Shown one piece after another: positions 1-7,068 of a stretch of 20,170 nt of DNA. The notes under the pieces are model-generated. The model was given only the letters and a program-made list of their open reading frames with translations, was not told where the DNA came from and did no database searches. The DNA is taken from NCBI GenBank assembly GCA_946536955.1, contig CAMNFJ010000033.1:1-20170 (forward strand), given 5' to 3'. The DNA comes from CAG-791 sp002394525 (lineage in GTDB: Bacteria > Bacillota > Clostridia > Lachnospirales > Lachnospiraceae). Each line of letters starts with the position of its first letter. Position 1 is the stretch's first letter. Position numbers and translations under genes: made by a program.

Positions 1-8
1 GTAAGTGT

Positions 9-38
9 AACTTCCAGACGCTTTGGGGACTGGAAGTT
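9..38. other. Hairpin downstream of the rhomboid gene
   Basis: The arms AACTTCCAG (9-17) and CTGGAAGTT (30-38) are perfect inverted repeats around a 12-base loop. They lie just past the stop codon of the minus-strand rhomboid gene, so this may end or stabilise its mRNA. There is no clear U-tract on the minus strand, so a standard intrinsic terminator is not certain. The left edge of the window cuts off further context. Confidence 0.4.
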
Positions 39-56
39 AACTTTTCACTTCAGCGG

Positions 57-731
57 TTAAAGGAGTCCCCTGAGGTCTCTCCTGCCCCGGGGCATGAGGA
101 CGGCCGCGAGGAGGAAGCCGCAGATCAGGCCTCCGACGTGGGCGGCCTGGTTGACGACGGGGTTGACCTGGCCGCTGTAGAGCATGAAGACGGTCATCAG
201 TCCTGCCCGGACCACCAGGCTTCTGAGCCGGGGAGACAGACCCCGGTCCTGTCCGCGGGCCTCCCGGCTCCGCCGGCTCTCCCGCGCCTCCTCCAGGATC
301 AGCCAGAGCAGGGTGCCGGTCACGCCGAACACAGCCCCGCTGGCCCCGATCGAATAGCTGTAGGACCCGCTCAGATAGTCAGCCAGGACGGAAGCCAGAT
401 TTCCGCCGATCCCGCTCAGCAGGTAGAGCAGACCGTAGCGGAAGTGACCCAGATTCCGCTCCGCGATCTCACCGCCCGCGAACTGCATGATCATGTTGTT
501 CATGAGGTGGCCTGCATCCGCATGCAGGAAGATCGAGGTGACCAGGCGGAAAAAGTCCTGTCCCTTCAGGATCAGCGGCGCATAGAGGCCTCCTCTGCGG
601 TAAAAAAAGTCCGCCCCCTGTCCCCCCGGGGCGAGGACCACCCCCGCCGCGAAGACCAGGACATTGACCGCGATCAGAAAATAATTGACAAAGGGCACGG
701 ATCTGCCGTCCCTTTCGGAGCCTGTATTCAT
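57..731 (-). CDS. Rhomboid family intramembrane serine protease
   Basis: Integral membrane serine protease expected to cleave substrates within or near the membrane. Residue numbers here count from a GTG at 788. The catalytic Ser is in GASGAVFG (Ser150) and the catalytic His in AAHVGG (His217). HLMNNM (94-99) is the usual HxxxN-type motif, and several hydrophobic segments run from VPFVNYFLIAVNVLVF to the C-terminus. The length of 224-243 aa fits a minimal rhomboid. The start is uncertain: the ATG at 731 has a perfect AGGAGG but 14 nt upstream, the ATG at 761 has no Shine-Dalgarno, and the GTG at 788 has only GGAGA at 3 nt. I chose 731. The gene stands alone, with a possible promoter and terminator-like hairpin upstream. 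Family call firm, substrate unknown. Confidence 0.9.
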   Translation of the reverse strand: MNTGSERDGRSVPFVNYFLIAVNVLVFAAGVVLAPGGQGADFFYRRGGLYAPLILKGQDFFRLVTSIFLHADAGHLMNNMIMQFAGGEIAERNLGHFRYGLLYLLSGIGGNLASVLADYLSGSYSYSIGASGAVFGVTGTLLWLILEEARESRRSREARGQDRGLSPRLRSLVVRAGLMTVFMLYSGQVNPVVNQAAHVGGLICGFLLAAVLMPRGRRDLRGLL

Positions 732-833
732 ATCTGTATGGAATTCCTCCTGTCGATTCATCTTATCTGTTTCTGTATGATAGCACACAGGTCTCCGGCC
801 AACAAGGCATTGCAGTCCGGACTGTCTCCATAC

Positions 834-874
834 GGGAAAAGCCCGGCGGCCGTCACCGGCTGCCGGGCTTTCCC
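834..874 (-). terminator. GC-rich intrinsic terminator-like hairpin
   Basis: Perfect 10-bp arms AAAGCCCGGC (838-847) and GCCGGGCTTT (862-871). On the minus strand an inner GCCG/CGGC stem is capped by a GUGA (GNRA-type) tetraloop. The minus-strand transcript runs into CTTTTCCCG, a short U-run. It lies between a putative promoter at 930-957 and the rhomboid start, so it could end a small RNA or act as an attenuator for the rhomboid gene. Confidence 0.6.
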
Positions 875-923
875 TGGGATGTAATAATGCTTAGGGGGGT
901 AATGGTCGTCAGCTCTCGCTGAC
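836..923 (-). ncRNA. Candidate small RNA of about 88 nt
   Basis: Read on the minus strand, a promoter-like sequence (930-957) is followed by a 5' hairpin GTCAGC/GCTGAC (908-923), then an unpaired C-rich stretch with TACCCCCCTAA (893-903) and CATCCC, then a strong terminator-like hairpin (834-874). No credible ORF fits inside. Single-stranded C-runs are known as seed regions in Firmicutes sRNAs that pair with Shine-Dalgarno sequences. It could instead be the structured leader of the rhomboid mRNA. The call is inference from architecture alone. Confidence 0.4.
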
Positions 924-929
924 ACTTGC

Positions 930-957
930 ATAGTACCACATTGAAAACGATTGCAAA
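930..957 (-). promoter_or_regulatory. Putative promoter overlapped by a cre site
   Basis: On the minus strand TTTGCA (952-957), a 16-bp spacer and TACTAT (930-935) form a plausible sigma-A promoter. The plus-strand sequence TGAAAACGATTGCA (942-955) matches the CcpA cre consensus TGNAANCGNWNNCW at every fixed position, and it covers the spacer and -35. A cre in that place normally means repression by CcpA in rich carbon. Promoter and operator are predictions. Confidence 0.5.
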
Positions 958-1025
958 ACACACATTTTCAACAAACTTTTCATCGATTATCATGGATTCT
1001 TTGGGCATATAAACAATTATTTGTC

Positions 1026-1045
1026 AAAAAGCCCGCAAAACAGGC
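1026..1045 (-). terminator. Intrinsic terminator after the PAP2 gene
   Basis: On the minus strand GCCTG, loop TTTTG, CGGGC is followed directly by TTTTT. The stem is short (5 bp with one G-U pair) but the U-tract is immediate. It lies 67-86 bases past the PAP2 stop, the right place to end the glf/PaaK-like/PAP2 transcript. Confidence 0.5.
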
Positions 1046-1051
1046 GACTAT

Positions 1052-1099
1052 TGCACGCACTTAATGCACGCGCCGTGCAAATTACACGCTTGTACACGC
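1052..1099. repeat. Four copies of TRCACGC in the PAP2 3' region
   Basis: The heptamer TGCACGC occurs at 1052-1058 and 1065-1071, and TACACGC at 1083-1089 and 1093-1099. TTGCACG (1051-1057) also forms an inverted repeat with CGTGCAA (1074-1080). The rest of the gene-free stretch from 789 to 1111 holds the terminators and promoter listed separately. The function of the repeat is unknown. Confidence 0.4.
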
Positions 1100-1111
1100 G
1101 CAAAATCCCAT

Positions 1112-1618
1112 TTACAAAAATATAAACAGACCCGAAAGCACGCCCACGAGATAGCCCACAGCGACATCAGAGGGATAATGCACGCCGCCCAGGACCCGGA
1201 TCAGGGCTGCTGCCGCCCCGACCAGCAAAAGCAGGATTCCCACCGTCCGGGAGACCGGCAGCCATGCCATGGCGATCACGGCGGTGGAAAAGACATGGCG
1301 GCTGGGCATGGAATTTCCCCTGGTCTCCTTGTGGATCAGAGGGTCGATCCTCCAGGTCTCATAGGGGCGGGGCCTGTTGATCCGGGCCCTGACCAGGGTC
1401 AGGAGACAGAAGGAGATCCCGGGCACCAGGGTCGTCCGCACAAGCTGGCCCCACCGGCCCGTCACAGCCAGGAGGACCAGGAGGAGCGGATAGGCGGCAT
1501 AGACGACCCCCGTGGCGGCCTTCGAGACCGCGCGCAGGGCCAAACAGGCCGCTCCGCTTTCGCGGATGCGGCCTGTGAGCTGCTGGTAAAATCTGTCGTA
1601 GTCTTTAAATTCACTCAT
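1112..1618 (-). CDS. PAP2 family membrane phosphatase
   Basis: Member of the type 2 phosphatidic acid phosphatase superfamily, which dephosphorylates lipid phosphates or polyprenyl diphosphates at the membrane. The three motifs are visible in 168 aa: RARINRPRP (77-85), SMPSRHVFS (103-111, catalytic His108) and RVLGGVHYPSD (141-151, His147 and Asp151). Four or five hydrophobic stretches are present. The ATG shares its A with the TAA of the upstream gene (TAATG), so translation is probably coupled to the PaaK-like gene. With a galactofuranose-precursor enzyme nearby, recycling of a lipid carrier is a reasonable guess, but the true substrate cannot be read from sequence. Confidence 0.9.
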   Translation of the reverse strand: MSEFKDYDRFYQQLTGRIRESGAACLALRAVSKAATGVVYAAYPLLLVLLAVTGRWGQLVRTTLVPGISFCLLTLVRARINRPRPYETWRIDPLIHKETRGNSMPSRHVFSTAVIAMAWLPVSRTVGILLLLVGAAAALIRVLGGVHYPSDVAVGYLVGVLSGLFIFL

Positions 1619-3009
1619 TATTCTTCCGTGATCTCGGCATTGCCGGTGTCCTCGCCGGCATGCTCGGGCTCGCCGATGGCTCCGGGTTTGACCTTGCTGA
1701 CAATGACGCGGAGCTTGCCGTTGGGATCCGCGGGGATCTCATCGAGCCACTCGTACTTGATCTTGAAGGAGGGATCCTTGAACATGGCCATGAGCTTCTC
1801 GTCCAGCATTTTGACGATCTCCTCCTGCTTTTCGACAGGGGTGTCGGGATTGCGGACCATCATCAGGGTCAGGTTCTCATAGTCCTCCTGCACGATCCTG
1901 TAGGAGATGATCTCAGGCACATAGTTGACGATGCCGGAGATATTGCCCCACTCCGTGACGCTGCCGTCGCGGTGATGGATGACGTCGTTCATGCGGCCCT
2001 GGACGCCCCTTGCGAAGCGGAGCCCGCGGCGCATATAGCTGTCGAGCTGGTCATAGGAGGTATAGTTGATCAGAGGCAGCTCCGTCTTGTAGAGAGGCGT
2101 GATGACAGCCATGCCCTTGAGGGCGGGGCCGGACAGGTCCTCATTGTAGACGTTGACGACAAAGAGGTCGCTGTTGACCTGGTAGTATTTCTTGCCGGGG
2201 ATGCGGATGACGCAGGAACCCGTCTCGCCCATGCCGTAGGCATCGATCAGGCCGGGGCCGAAGACCTCCTTGAGCAGGGCTCTGGAGGGATCGTCGAGCA
2301 TCTCGCCGAAGGGGGTGTAGAAGGAAGGCTTCCACATATAGATGTCATTTTCCTTGACATACTTGGCGATCCGCATCAGGAGATTCTTGTGGTTGTAGAG
2401 ATAATCCGGCTCATAGGCATTGATCTCGTTGACCAGGGTCTGGGTATCGACGCGCTCCTTGATGGTATCGGACATGTACTTGCGGCGGAGGATCCCCAGC
2501 TTCTGGATCGGGGAATCAAACTCGCTGACAGGGCCGTGCAGGGAGTTGGGGCGGCACATGGTCTTGCCAGTAAAGGGATTGAAGCCCCCGTAGCCCATGG
2601 TGCGCAGCCAGTTGGCGATGACCCAGCCGTATTCCTGAGGGGAAATGAGCACGCGCAGGGGGCGGCCCGTGGAGCCGGAGGTAGGCGATACATGCCAGTA
2701 TTTATACTTCTCGGGATATTTCTCGGCCTCCTCATCCATCCATTCACGGACCTGGTCCTTGGTCAGAAGCGGGAACTTGTAGAGGTCCTCTGCGCAGTGA
2801 TAATCGTCCGGGGTCGTGCCTGTCTGCTCGAAGCGGGCGCGGTAAAAGGGAATTTCATAAGCAGCCTTCATCAGCTCGTGCACGCGCTTGTTCTGCAGCT
2901 TCAGGATCCGGTCGCAGTTCTTGCTGTTGACCGGCTTTCTCTCGACCTGGGCGTAGGCCTTGAGCGCATAGACATGTTCCAGCTTATGATCAAGTTCATA
3001 GTTCCGCAT
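1618..3009 (-). CDS. PaaK/CapK-like adenylate-forming enzyme
   Basis: Adenylate-forming enzyme of the phenylacetate-CoA ligase / CapK group, predicted to activate a carboxylic acid with ATP. Visible motifs are the P-loop TSGSTGRP (110-117), YGMGETG (258-264) and GRMNDVI (338-344). The usual substrate-side RTGD-type motif is replaced by YTSYDQ (316-321), so the acid may be unusual. At 463 aa it is close to the family length; the tail after about 440 is acidic and variable. The start has GGGAGG 8 nt upstream. It sits between glf and a coupled PAP2 gene, and CapK-like proteins are often found in surface polysaccharide clusters, so acyl modification of a glycan or lipid is more likely than phenylacetate catabolism, whose other genes are absent. 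Confidence 0.85.
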   Translation of the reverse strand: MRNYELDHKLEHVYALKAYAQVERKPVNSKNCDRILKLQNKRVHELMKAAYEIPFYRARFEQTGTTPDDYHCAEDLYKFPLLTKDQVREWMDEEAEKYPEKYKYWHVSPTSGSTGRPLRVLISPQEYGWVIANWLRTMGYGGFNPFTGKTMCRPNSLHGPVSEFDSPIQKLGILRRKYMSDTIKERVDTQTLVNEINAYEPDYLYNHKNLLMRIAKYVKENDIYMWKPSFYTPFGEMLDDPSRALLKEVFGPGLIDAYGMGETGSCVIRIPGKKYYQVNSDLFVVNVYNEDLSGPALKGMAVITPLYKTELPLINYTSYDQLDSYMRRGLRFARGVQGRMNDVIHHRDGSVTEWGNISGIVNYVPEIISYRIVQEDYENLTLMMVRNPDTPVEKQEEIVKMLDEKLMAMFKDPSFKIKYEWLDEIPADPNGKLRVIVSKVKPGAIGEPEHAGEDTGNAEITEE

Positions 3010-3105
3010 GATAAAATCCTCCCTTCAAATGGTTCTAAAGATATATTACCAGAGGTATTTTTATGCCTTTCCCTGTTGTGTTTTACCGTTTGGAATACGG
3101 GTACC

Positions 3106-4266
3106 TCATACGACCGCGGCCGCAGCGTCCAGCGCTGCCCTGATCACCTTGTCCATATCAAAATACTGATAGAGGCCGAGCCTTCCGCCGAAGATCACAT
3201 TCTTTTTCTGAGCGGCCAGCTGTCTGTACTTCTCATACTGGGCGTTGTTTTTCTCGTTGTTGACGGGATAATAGGGCTCCATGCCGTTCTCCCAGGCAGC
3301 CGGGTATTCGCGCGTGATGATCGTGCCGGGGATCTCCTCACCGCTCTCGGAATCCTTTCCGAATTCAAAGAACTTGTGCTCGATGATCCGGGTGAAGGGA
3401 ACGCTGCGCTCGGTGTAGTTGACGACAGCATTGCCCTGGTAGTTGTCCGTATCGGGGAGCTCCTCCGTCTCAAAGCGGAGGGACCGGTATTCGAGCGGCC
3501 CGTAGCACTGGTCAAAAAATTCGTCGATCATGCCCGTGTAGAGCACCCTGTCAAAGGTGTCCTCTCCCATGGCAAAGACCGTCCCCTGTCCGTCTGCTGC
3601 CGGGACCTCTTTGACCGAGGTCTTGAAATCGGTATCCAGCCGGACCGGGATCCCCTCCAGGATCCTCTCGACCATCTTTGTATAGCCGCCGACCGGGATG
3701 CCCTGGTAGCGGTCATTGAAATAGTTGTTGTCATAGATGAAGCGGACCGGGAGTCTGCGGATGATGAAGGCGGGAAGCTCCGTGCAGTCCCTTCCCCACT
3801 GCTTCTCCGTATAGCCCTTGACAAGCTTCTCATAGATGTCCCTGCCGACCAGGGACAGGGCCTGCTCCTCCAGGTTGCCGGGGTTTGTGATCCCGGCCTC
3901 GCGGACCTGCCTGTCAATCATCTCCCTGGCCTCCTGAGGCGTCCGGATCCCCCACATCCTGCTGAAGGTATTCATATTGAAGGGAAGGTTGTAGATCTCC
4001 TCCCCGTACCTGGCGACAGGGGAATTGATATAGTTGTTGAACTCCGCAAAGCCCTGCACATAGTCCCACACCTCCCTGTCGGATGTGTGGAAAATGTGGG
4101 CGCCATAGCGGTGCACATGGATCCCCTTCACCTTTTCCGTATATATATTGCCCGCGATGTGGCTCCGCCTGTCAATGACCAGGCAGGCCTCACCCTTTTC
4201 TTTTCTCTCCCTTGCGAAAACGGCACCGTAAAGTCCCGCTCCCACAATAAGCCAACGATAATGCAT
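3106..4266 (-). CDS. glf: UDP-galactopyranose mutase
   Basis: FAD-dependent enzyme that interconverts UDP-galactopyranose and UDP-galactofuranose, the donor for galactofuranose in surface glycans. The 386 aa match the family length. Visible features are the FAD-binding start IVGAGLYGAVFA (7-18), HRYGAHIFHT (52-61), GYTEKQWG (151-158), the substrate loop region around YDNNYFNDRYQGIPVGGY, and the C-terminal FGGRLGLYQYFDMD (359-372). The start is preceded by AAGGAAGGA. It lies 80 nt after an XRE-type regulator and 96 nt before the PaaK-like gene, with no obvious terminator in either gap, so co-transcription is likely. No galactofuranosyltransferase is in the window. Confidence 0.96.
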   Translation of the reverse strand: MHYRWLIVGAGLYGAVFARERKEKGEACLVIDRRSHIAGNIYTEKVKGIHVHRYGAHIFHTSDREVWDYVQGFAEFNNYINSPVARYGEEIYNLPFNMNTFSRMWGIRTPQEAREMIDRQVREAGITNPGNLEEQALSLVGRDIYEKLVKGYTEKQWGRDCTELPAFIIRRLPVRFIYDNNYFNDRYQGIPVGGYTKMVERILEGIPVRLDTDFKTSVKEVPAADGQGTVFAMGEDTFDRVLYTGMIDEFFDQCYGPLEYRSLRFETEELPDTDNYQGNAVVNYTERSVPFTRIIEHKFFEFGKDSESGEEIPGTIITREYPAAWENGMEPYYPVNNEKNNAQYEKYRQLAAQKKNVIFGGRLGLYQYFDMDKVIRAALDAAAAVV

Positions 4267-4346
4267 GCATCCTTCCTTCCATCGGACAGCGTCCGGTACG
4301 CGCCTGCAGCAGCGCAGTTACAACTGAACCGCAGCCGGAAGATTCC

Positions 4347-4697
4347 TTAATCCGGCCTCGTGTAGATCTCGATCTGGCTGTAATCGTCCAGAATCTCCAG
4401 GATCTTCTTGCGCCCGGCCTTGTTGAACCTGCTGTATCTCTCCATGACGCGCTTGGTGGTGATCTGCGCGGAAAGTCCGTCGCCTTCGTCAAGCGGCGTG
4501 AAATCGACAGGGTTCAGGGAGAGTGCGTCACAGATCCTGATCACCGTACTATAAGCCATGCCTTCTACGCCTCTCTCCAGAGCTGTCACAAGCGTACTGT
4601 AGGGAATGTCCATCTCTACGGCAAACTGCCTGACGCTCTTGTACTGTGACAGAATTACTTTCTTTAAAACCTCCGCCTTTGTCATACCGCTTTCCAT
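4347..4697 (-). CDS. XRE-like helix-turn-helix regulator
   Basis: Small cytoplasmic DNA-binding protein of 116 aa. An HTH_3-like domain spans about residues 17-68 (SVRQFAVEMDIPYSTLVTAL followed by a recognition/support helix ending DALSLNPVDF). The C-terminal part (MERYSRFNKAGRKKILEILD) is a predicted helix typical of small clostridial XRE regulators. The start is clear: AGGAGG 8 nt before the ATG at 4697. It has its own extended -10 promoter upstream and probably leads the glf/PaaK-like/PAP2 operon, so it may control surface glycan genes or itself. The ligand is unknown. Confidence 0.85.
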   Translation of the reverse strand: MESGMTKAEVLKKVILSQYKSVRQFAVEMDIPYSTLVTALERGVEGMAYSTVIRICDALSLNPVDFTPLDEGDGLSAQITTKRVMERYSRFNKAGRKKILEILDDYSQIEIYTRPD

Positions 4698-4746
4698 TTC
4701 TGAAACCTCCTGTTAGCGACTGAAAAATTAAGTAAATCGGTTCAGA

Positions 4747-4784
4747 TTGTGAAGACCTGCCTGAACAGTCCCTGCAGTTCACAA
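4747..4784. promoter_or_regulatory. Inverted repeat in the XRE gene leader
   Basis: TTGTGAA (4747-4753) and TTCACAA (4778-4784) form a 7-bp inverted repeat with a 24-base gap. It lies between the predicted transcription start (about 4852) and the XRE ATG. It could be an operator for the encoded regulator or an mRNA structure; nothing more can be supported. Confidence 0.25.
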
Positions 4785-4858
4785 ACAAATCCCCCGGTGC
4801 CTGTACATTTCCCATTCATATTCATCCGTTTTGCAGGCGCCGTTTTTCCGTAATAACC

Positions 4859-4867
4859 ATTATAGCA
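4859..4867 (-). promoter_or_regulatory. Extended -10 promoter of the XRE/glf operon
   Basis: The minus strand reads TGCTATAAT, a perfect extended -10 element (TGnTATAAT). No good -35 is seen at 16-18 bp, which extended -10 promoters can tolerate. It gives a leader of about 155 nt before the XRE start. No GC-rich terminator separates it from the histidine kinase gene ending at 4933; only an AT-rich hairpin (4901-4915) is there, so some read-through from the upstream operon is possible. Confidence 0.55.
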
Positions 4868-4932
4868 TAGCTGACTCTTGTATAAAAAAGTTTTTTTGTC
4901 AGTTTTTGTAAAACTTTCAGCAGATAAAGGGG

Positions 4933-6369
4933 TCATTCTCTCTCCCCGGCAGGACCGGAATCCGGTCCGCTCCTGCCCCGGGCTGGCTGGAGGGATACAA
5001 GGAAAGCCAGCCTTCCGTCTCCGGTCCTGGCCCGGATCCTGCCCCCGTTGGCCTCGGCGATGGCCTTTGCCGCGGACAGACCGATCCCGAAGCCGCCCTT
5101 TTTGCGGCTTCTGTCCGCATCCGTCCTGTAGAAGCGCTCAAAGAGGCGGTCCGGGTCCTCCGGGATCCCGCCCCCGTCCTCAGCGGAGGAGGCAATGGTA
5201 TTGGACTGCTCCAGAACGACCATTCCGGCCCCGGAGCTGAACCTGACCTCGATCCTTCCCCCTTCCGGGGTGTATTTGACCGCGTTGTCAAAGAGGATGG
5301 ACAGGAGCTGGGCGAGGCTCTCCCGGTTTCCATGCACCCGGGCCGTCACAGTCCCGGGCTCCGCAATGGACCAGGAAAGGCCGCGCGCCTCGGCGGGCTG
5401 GATAAAATTCTCCCAGACCTCACCGGCCAGGATATCCAGGGCAAAGTCCTGCTTCTTGAGCACCAGGGCATTTTCGTCCATCCGGGCCAGAGTCAGCAGG
5501 TTCTGCATGAGGTCGCTCAGCCGCATGGTCTGGGTCCGGATATTCCTGGTCCACTTGGACTCCCCGTTATAGAGCTCCAGGGCCTCTGTATTTGCCTGAA
5601 TGATGGCCAGCGGGGTCTTGAGCTCATGCCCCGCGTTGGTGACGAACTGCTTCTGCCTCTCTATGCTGACGGCCGTGGGCGCGATCGCCCGCCTGGTCAG
5701 CAGATACACGGGCAGCAGCATGGCGATCCAGCACAGGGCGGCGATCATGACGGAGATCCCCAGCACGGTCAGCAGGTCCCTGCTGTCACCGGAAATATCC
5801 ATGGCGATCAGCAGGTGTTCTCCGTCCTCCTGCTCTTTACAGAGATAGCGGAAGTCCTCCGCCGTCCCTCCTTCCCTGCCGGATTTTTTCGCGGCCTGAA
5901 AAAAGCTCTGTCCCAGGGAGGCGGCCTCCTCCTCTGTCACGGCATAGATCCGGGAGACATCGGTCTCCAGGACCCCGCCCTCCTCATCCAGCCGGACGGC
6001 AAAATAGCGGGCGGACAGCATTTCATCCATGGAAAACCTGCGCTCTCCGCGGCCGGAGAGGCTGCCGGGGCCCCTGTCCGTACCTGTTCTGCCGCTCTGG
6101 GAGGTCTCCCCCTCCTGCTGAACATCCTCCGGCCCGGACTCCGGCCCGGGCCAGTCCGTCCGCCTGCGGTCCTGTCCCCGGAATTCGGGATCCCGCATGT
6201 GTTTCTCGGGCTGGCCGTCAGCCTCGCAGAGCATCTCCAGAAGCCTGCCCTGGCGGTCCGCCGTCTGGATCCGGTTCAGGATATTGATCGCGCCGACCAG
6301 GGTCAGCAGCAGGATCGTGACCGCTGTCATCGCGGCAAAGATAAATTTTCTCTGCAGTGTTTTTGCCAT
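4933..6369 (-). CDS. Sensor histidine kinase
   Basis: Membrane histidine kinase of 478 aa, presumed partner of the adjacent response regulator. TM1 is about 12-32 and TM2 about 199-224, enclosing an extracytoplasmic region of about 165 aa. Residues 55-112 of that region are low-complexity, rich in Arg, Gly, Asp, Glu and Pro, and probably disordered. The H-box is NAGHELKTPLAII (His248), the N-box LFDNAVKYT (Asn362) and the G2 box GGFGIGLSAAKAI. The G1 DxGxG motif is degenerate, as in a clostridial kinase subgroup with LFERFYRTDADR after it. No HAMP domain is evident between TM2 and the H-box. It starts 27 nt after the regulator gene. Partnership with the binding protein at 7065-8195 is inferred from the operon. 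Confidence 0.93.
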   Translation of the reverse strand: MAKTLQRKFIFAAMTAVTILLLTLVGAINILNRIQTADRQGRLLEMLCEADGQPEKHMRDPEFRGQDRRRTDWPGPESGPEDVQQEGETSQSGRTGTDRGPGSLSGRGERRFSMDEMLSARYFAVRLDEEGGVLETDVSRIYAVTEEEAASLGQSFFQAAKKSGREGGTAEDFRYLCKEQEDGEHLLIAMDISGDSRDLLTVLGISVMIAALCWIAMLLPVYLLTRRAIAPTAVSIERQKQFVTNAGHELKTPLAIIQANTEALELYNGESKWTRNIRTQTMRLSDLMQNLLTLARMDENALVLKKQDFALDILAGEVWENFIQPAEARGLSWSIAEPGTVTARVHGNRESLAQLLSILFDNAVKYTPEGGRIEVRFSSGAGMVVLEQSNTIASSAEDGGGIPEDPDRLFERFYRTDADRSRKKGGFGIGLSAAKAIAEANGGRIRARTGDGRLAFLVSLQPARGRSGPDSGPAGERE

Positions 6370-6396
6370 TGCCGCAACCCCATCCCCTCTGTACTA

Positions 6397-7068
6397 TCAC
6401 TGCTCCTGGAGCATATACCCCGTGCCCCGTTTGGCCTTGACCGCCACAGTCGAGCCCACCTTGCCCAGCTGCTTGCGCAGATAGGAAATGTAGACCCAGA
6501 CAGAGCCGACATCTGCGTCCGAGTCATAGCCCCAGACCTTCTCCAGAAGGTCCTCGGAGGAGAGGTAGATCCCCCGGTTGAGCATGAGGACATCCATCAG
6601 CCGGCATTCCAGCCGGGACAGCTCGACGTGTCTGTCCCCGCAGCGCAGCTCGCTGGTCTGCGGATTCAGGGTCACATCGCCAAAGGACCTGATGTCCGGC
6701 GTGTACTCCTCTCTCCTGCGCAGCATGGCGCGCACGCGGGCGACGAGTTCTCCCATATGGAAGGGCTTGGCCAGGTAGTCGTCCGCTCCCGTATCCAGGC
6801 CCTCGATCCTGTCCTCGACTCCGGACCTGGCTGTCAGCAGCAGGACCGGGGTCCTGCACCCTTCACTGCGGATCTGCCGCAGGACCTCCAGGCCGCTTTT
6901 GACCGGCATCATCCAGTCCAGGATGATCCCGTCATATTCCCCGGCGTGGATATAGTCCAGGGCCTCCGCGCCGTCATAGACCGCGTCCACCTGGTAGCGG
7001 TGGTACTCCAGTACATCCACGAGAGCCTCGGACATGGCCTCTTCGTCTTCCGCCAGCAATAATCTCAT
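6397..7068 (-). CDS. OmpR-family response regulator
   Basis: DNA-binding response regulator of 223 aa with an N-terminal receiver and a C-terminal winged helix. Receiver residues are all present: acidic pocket EDE (7-9), phospho-acceptor Asp51 in ILDWMMP, Thr79 in LLLTARS and Lys101 in AKPF. The C-terminal part (about 125-221) has the OmpR/PhoB pattern, ending in SVWVYISYLRKQLG and KRGTGYML. Its ATG overlaps the TGA of the upstream binding-protein gene by 4 bases (ATGA), so the two are translationally coupled. Target genes are not known; its own operon is a reasonable candidate. Confidence 0.95.
   Translation of the reverse strand: MRLLLAEDEEAMSEALVDVLEYHRYQVDAVYDGAEALDYIHAGEYDGIILDWMMPVKSGLEVLRQIRSEGCRTPVLLLTARSGVEDRIEGLDTGADDYLAKPFHMGELVARVRAMLRRREEYTPDIRSFGDVTLNPQTSELRCGDRHVELSRLECRLMDVLMLNRGIYLSSEDLLEKVWGYDSDADVGSVWVYISYLRKQLGKVGSTVAVKAKRGTGYMLQEQ

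Noticed and set aside
758..961. 67-codon minus-strand frame upstream of the rhomboid gene
   Set aside because: It overlaps the strong terminator-like hairpin and the rhomboid N-terminus, and shows no start signal or protein-like pattern.
1660..4350. 896-codon open frame on the plus strand
   Set aside because: It is antisense to the PaaK-like gene and glf, which have strong family motifs. Its protein is a low-quality Asp/Val/Leu/His/Gly-rich shadow typical of GC-rich genes, and it has no credible Shine-Dalgarno.
5332..7062. 576-codon open frame on the plus strand
   Set aside because: It is antisense to the kinase and regulator genes, is rich in Gln, His, Pro and Gly, and shows no family motif.
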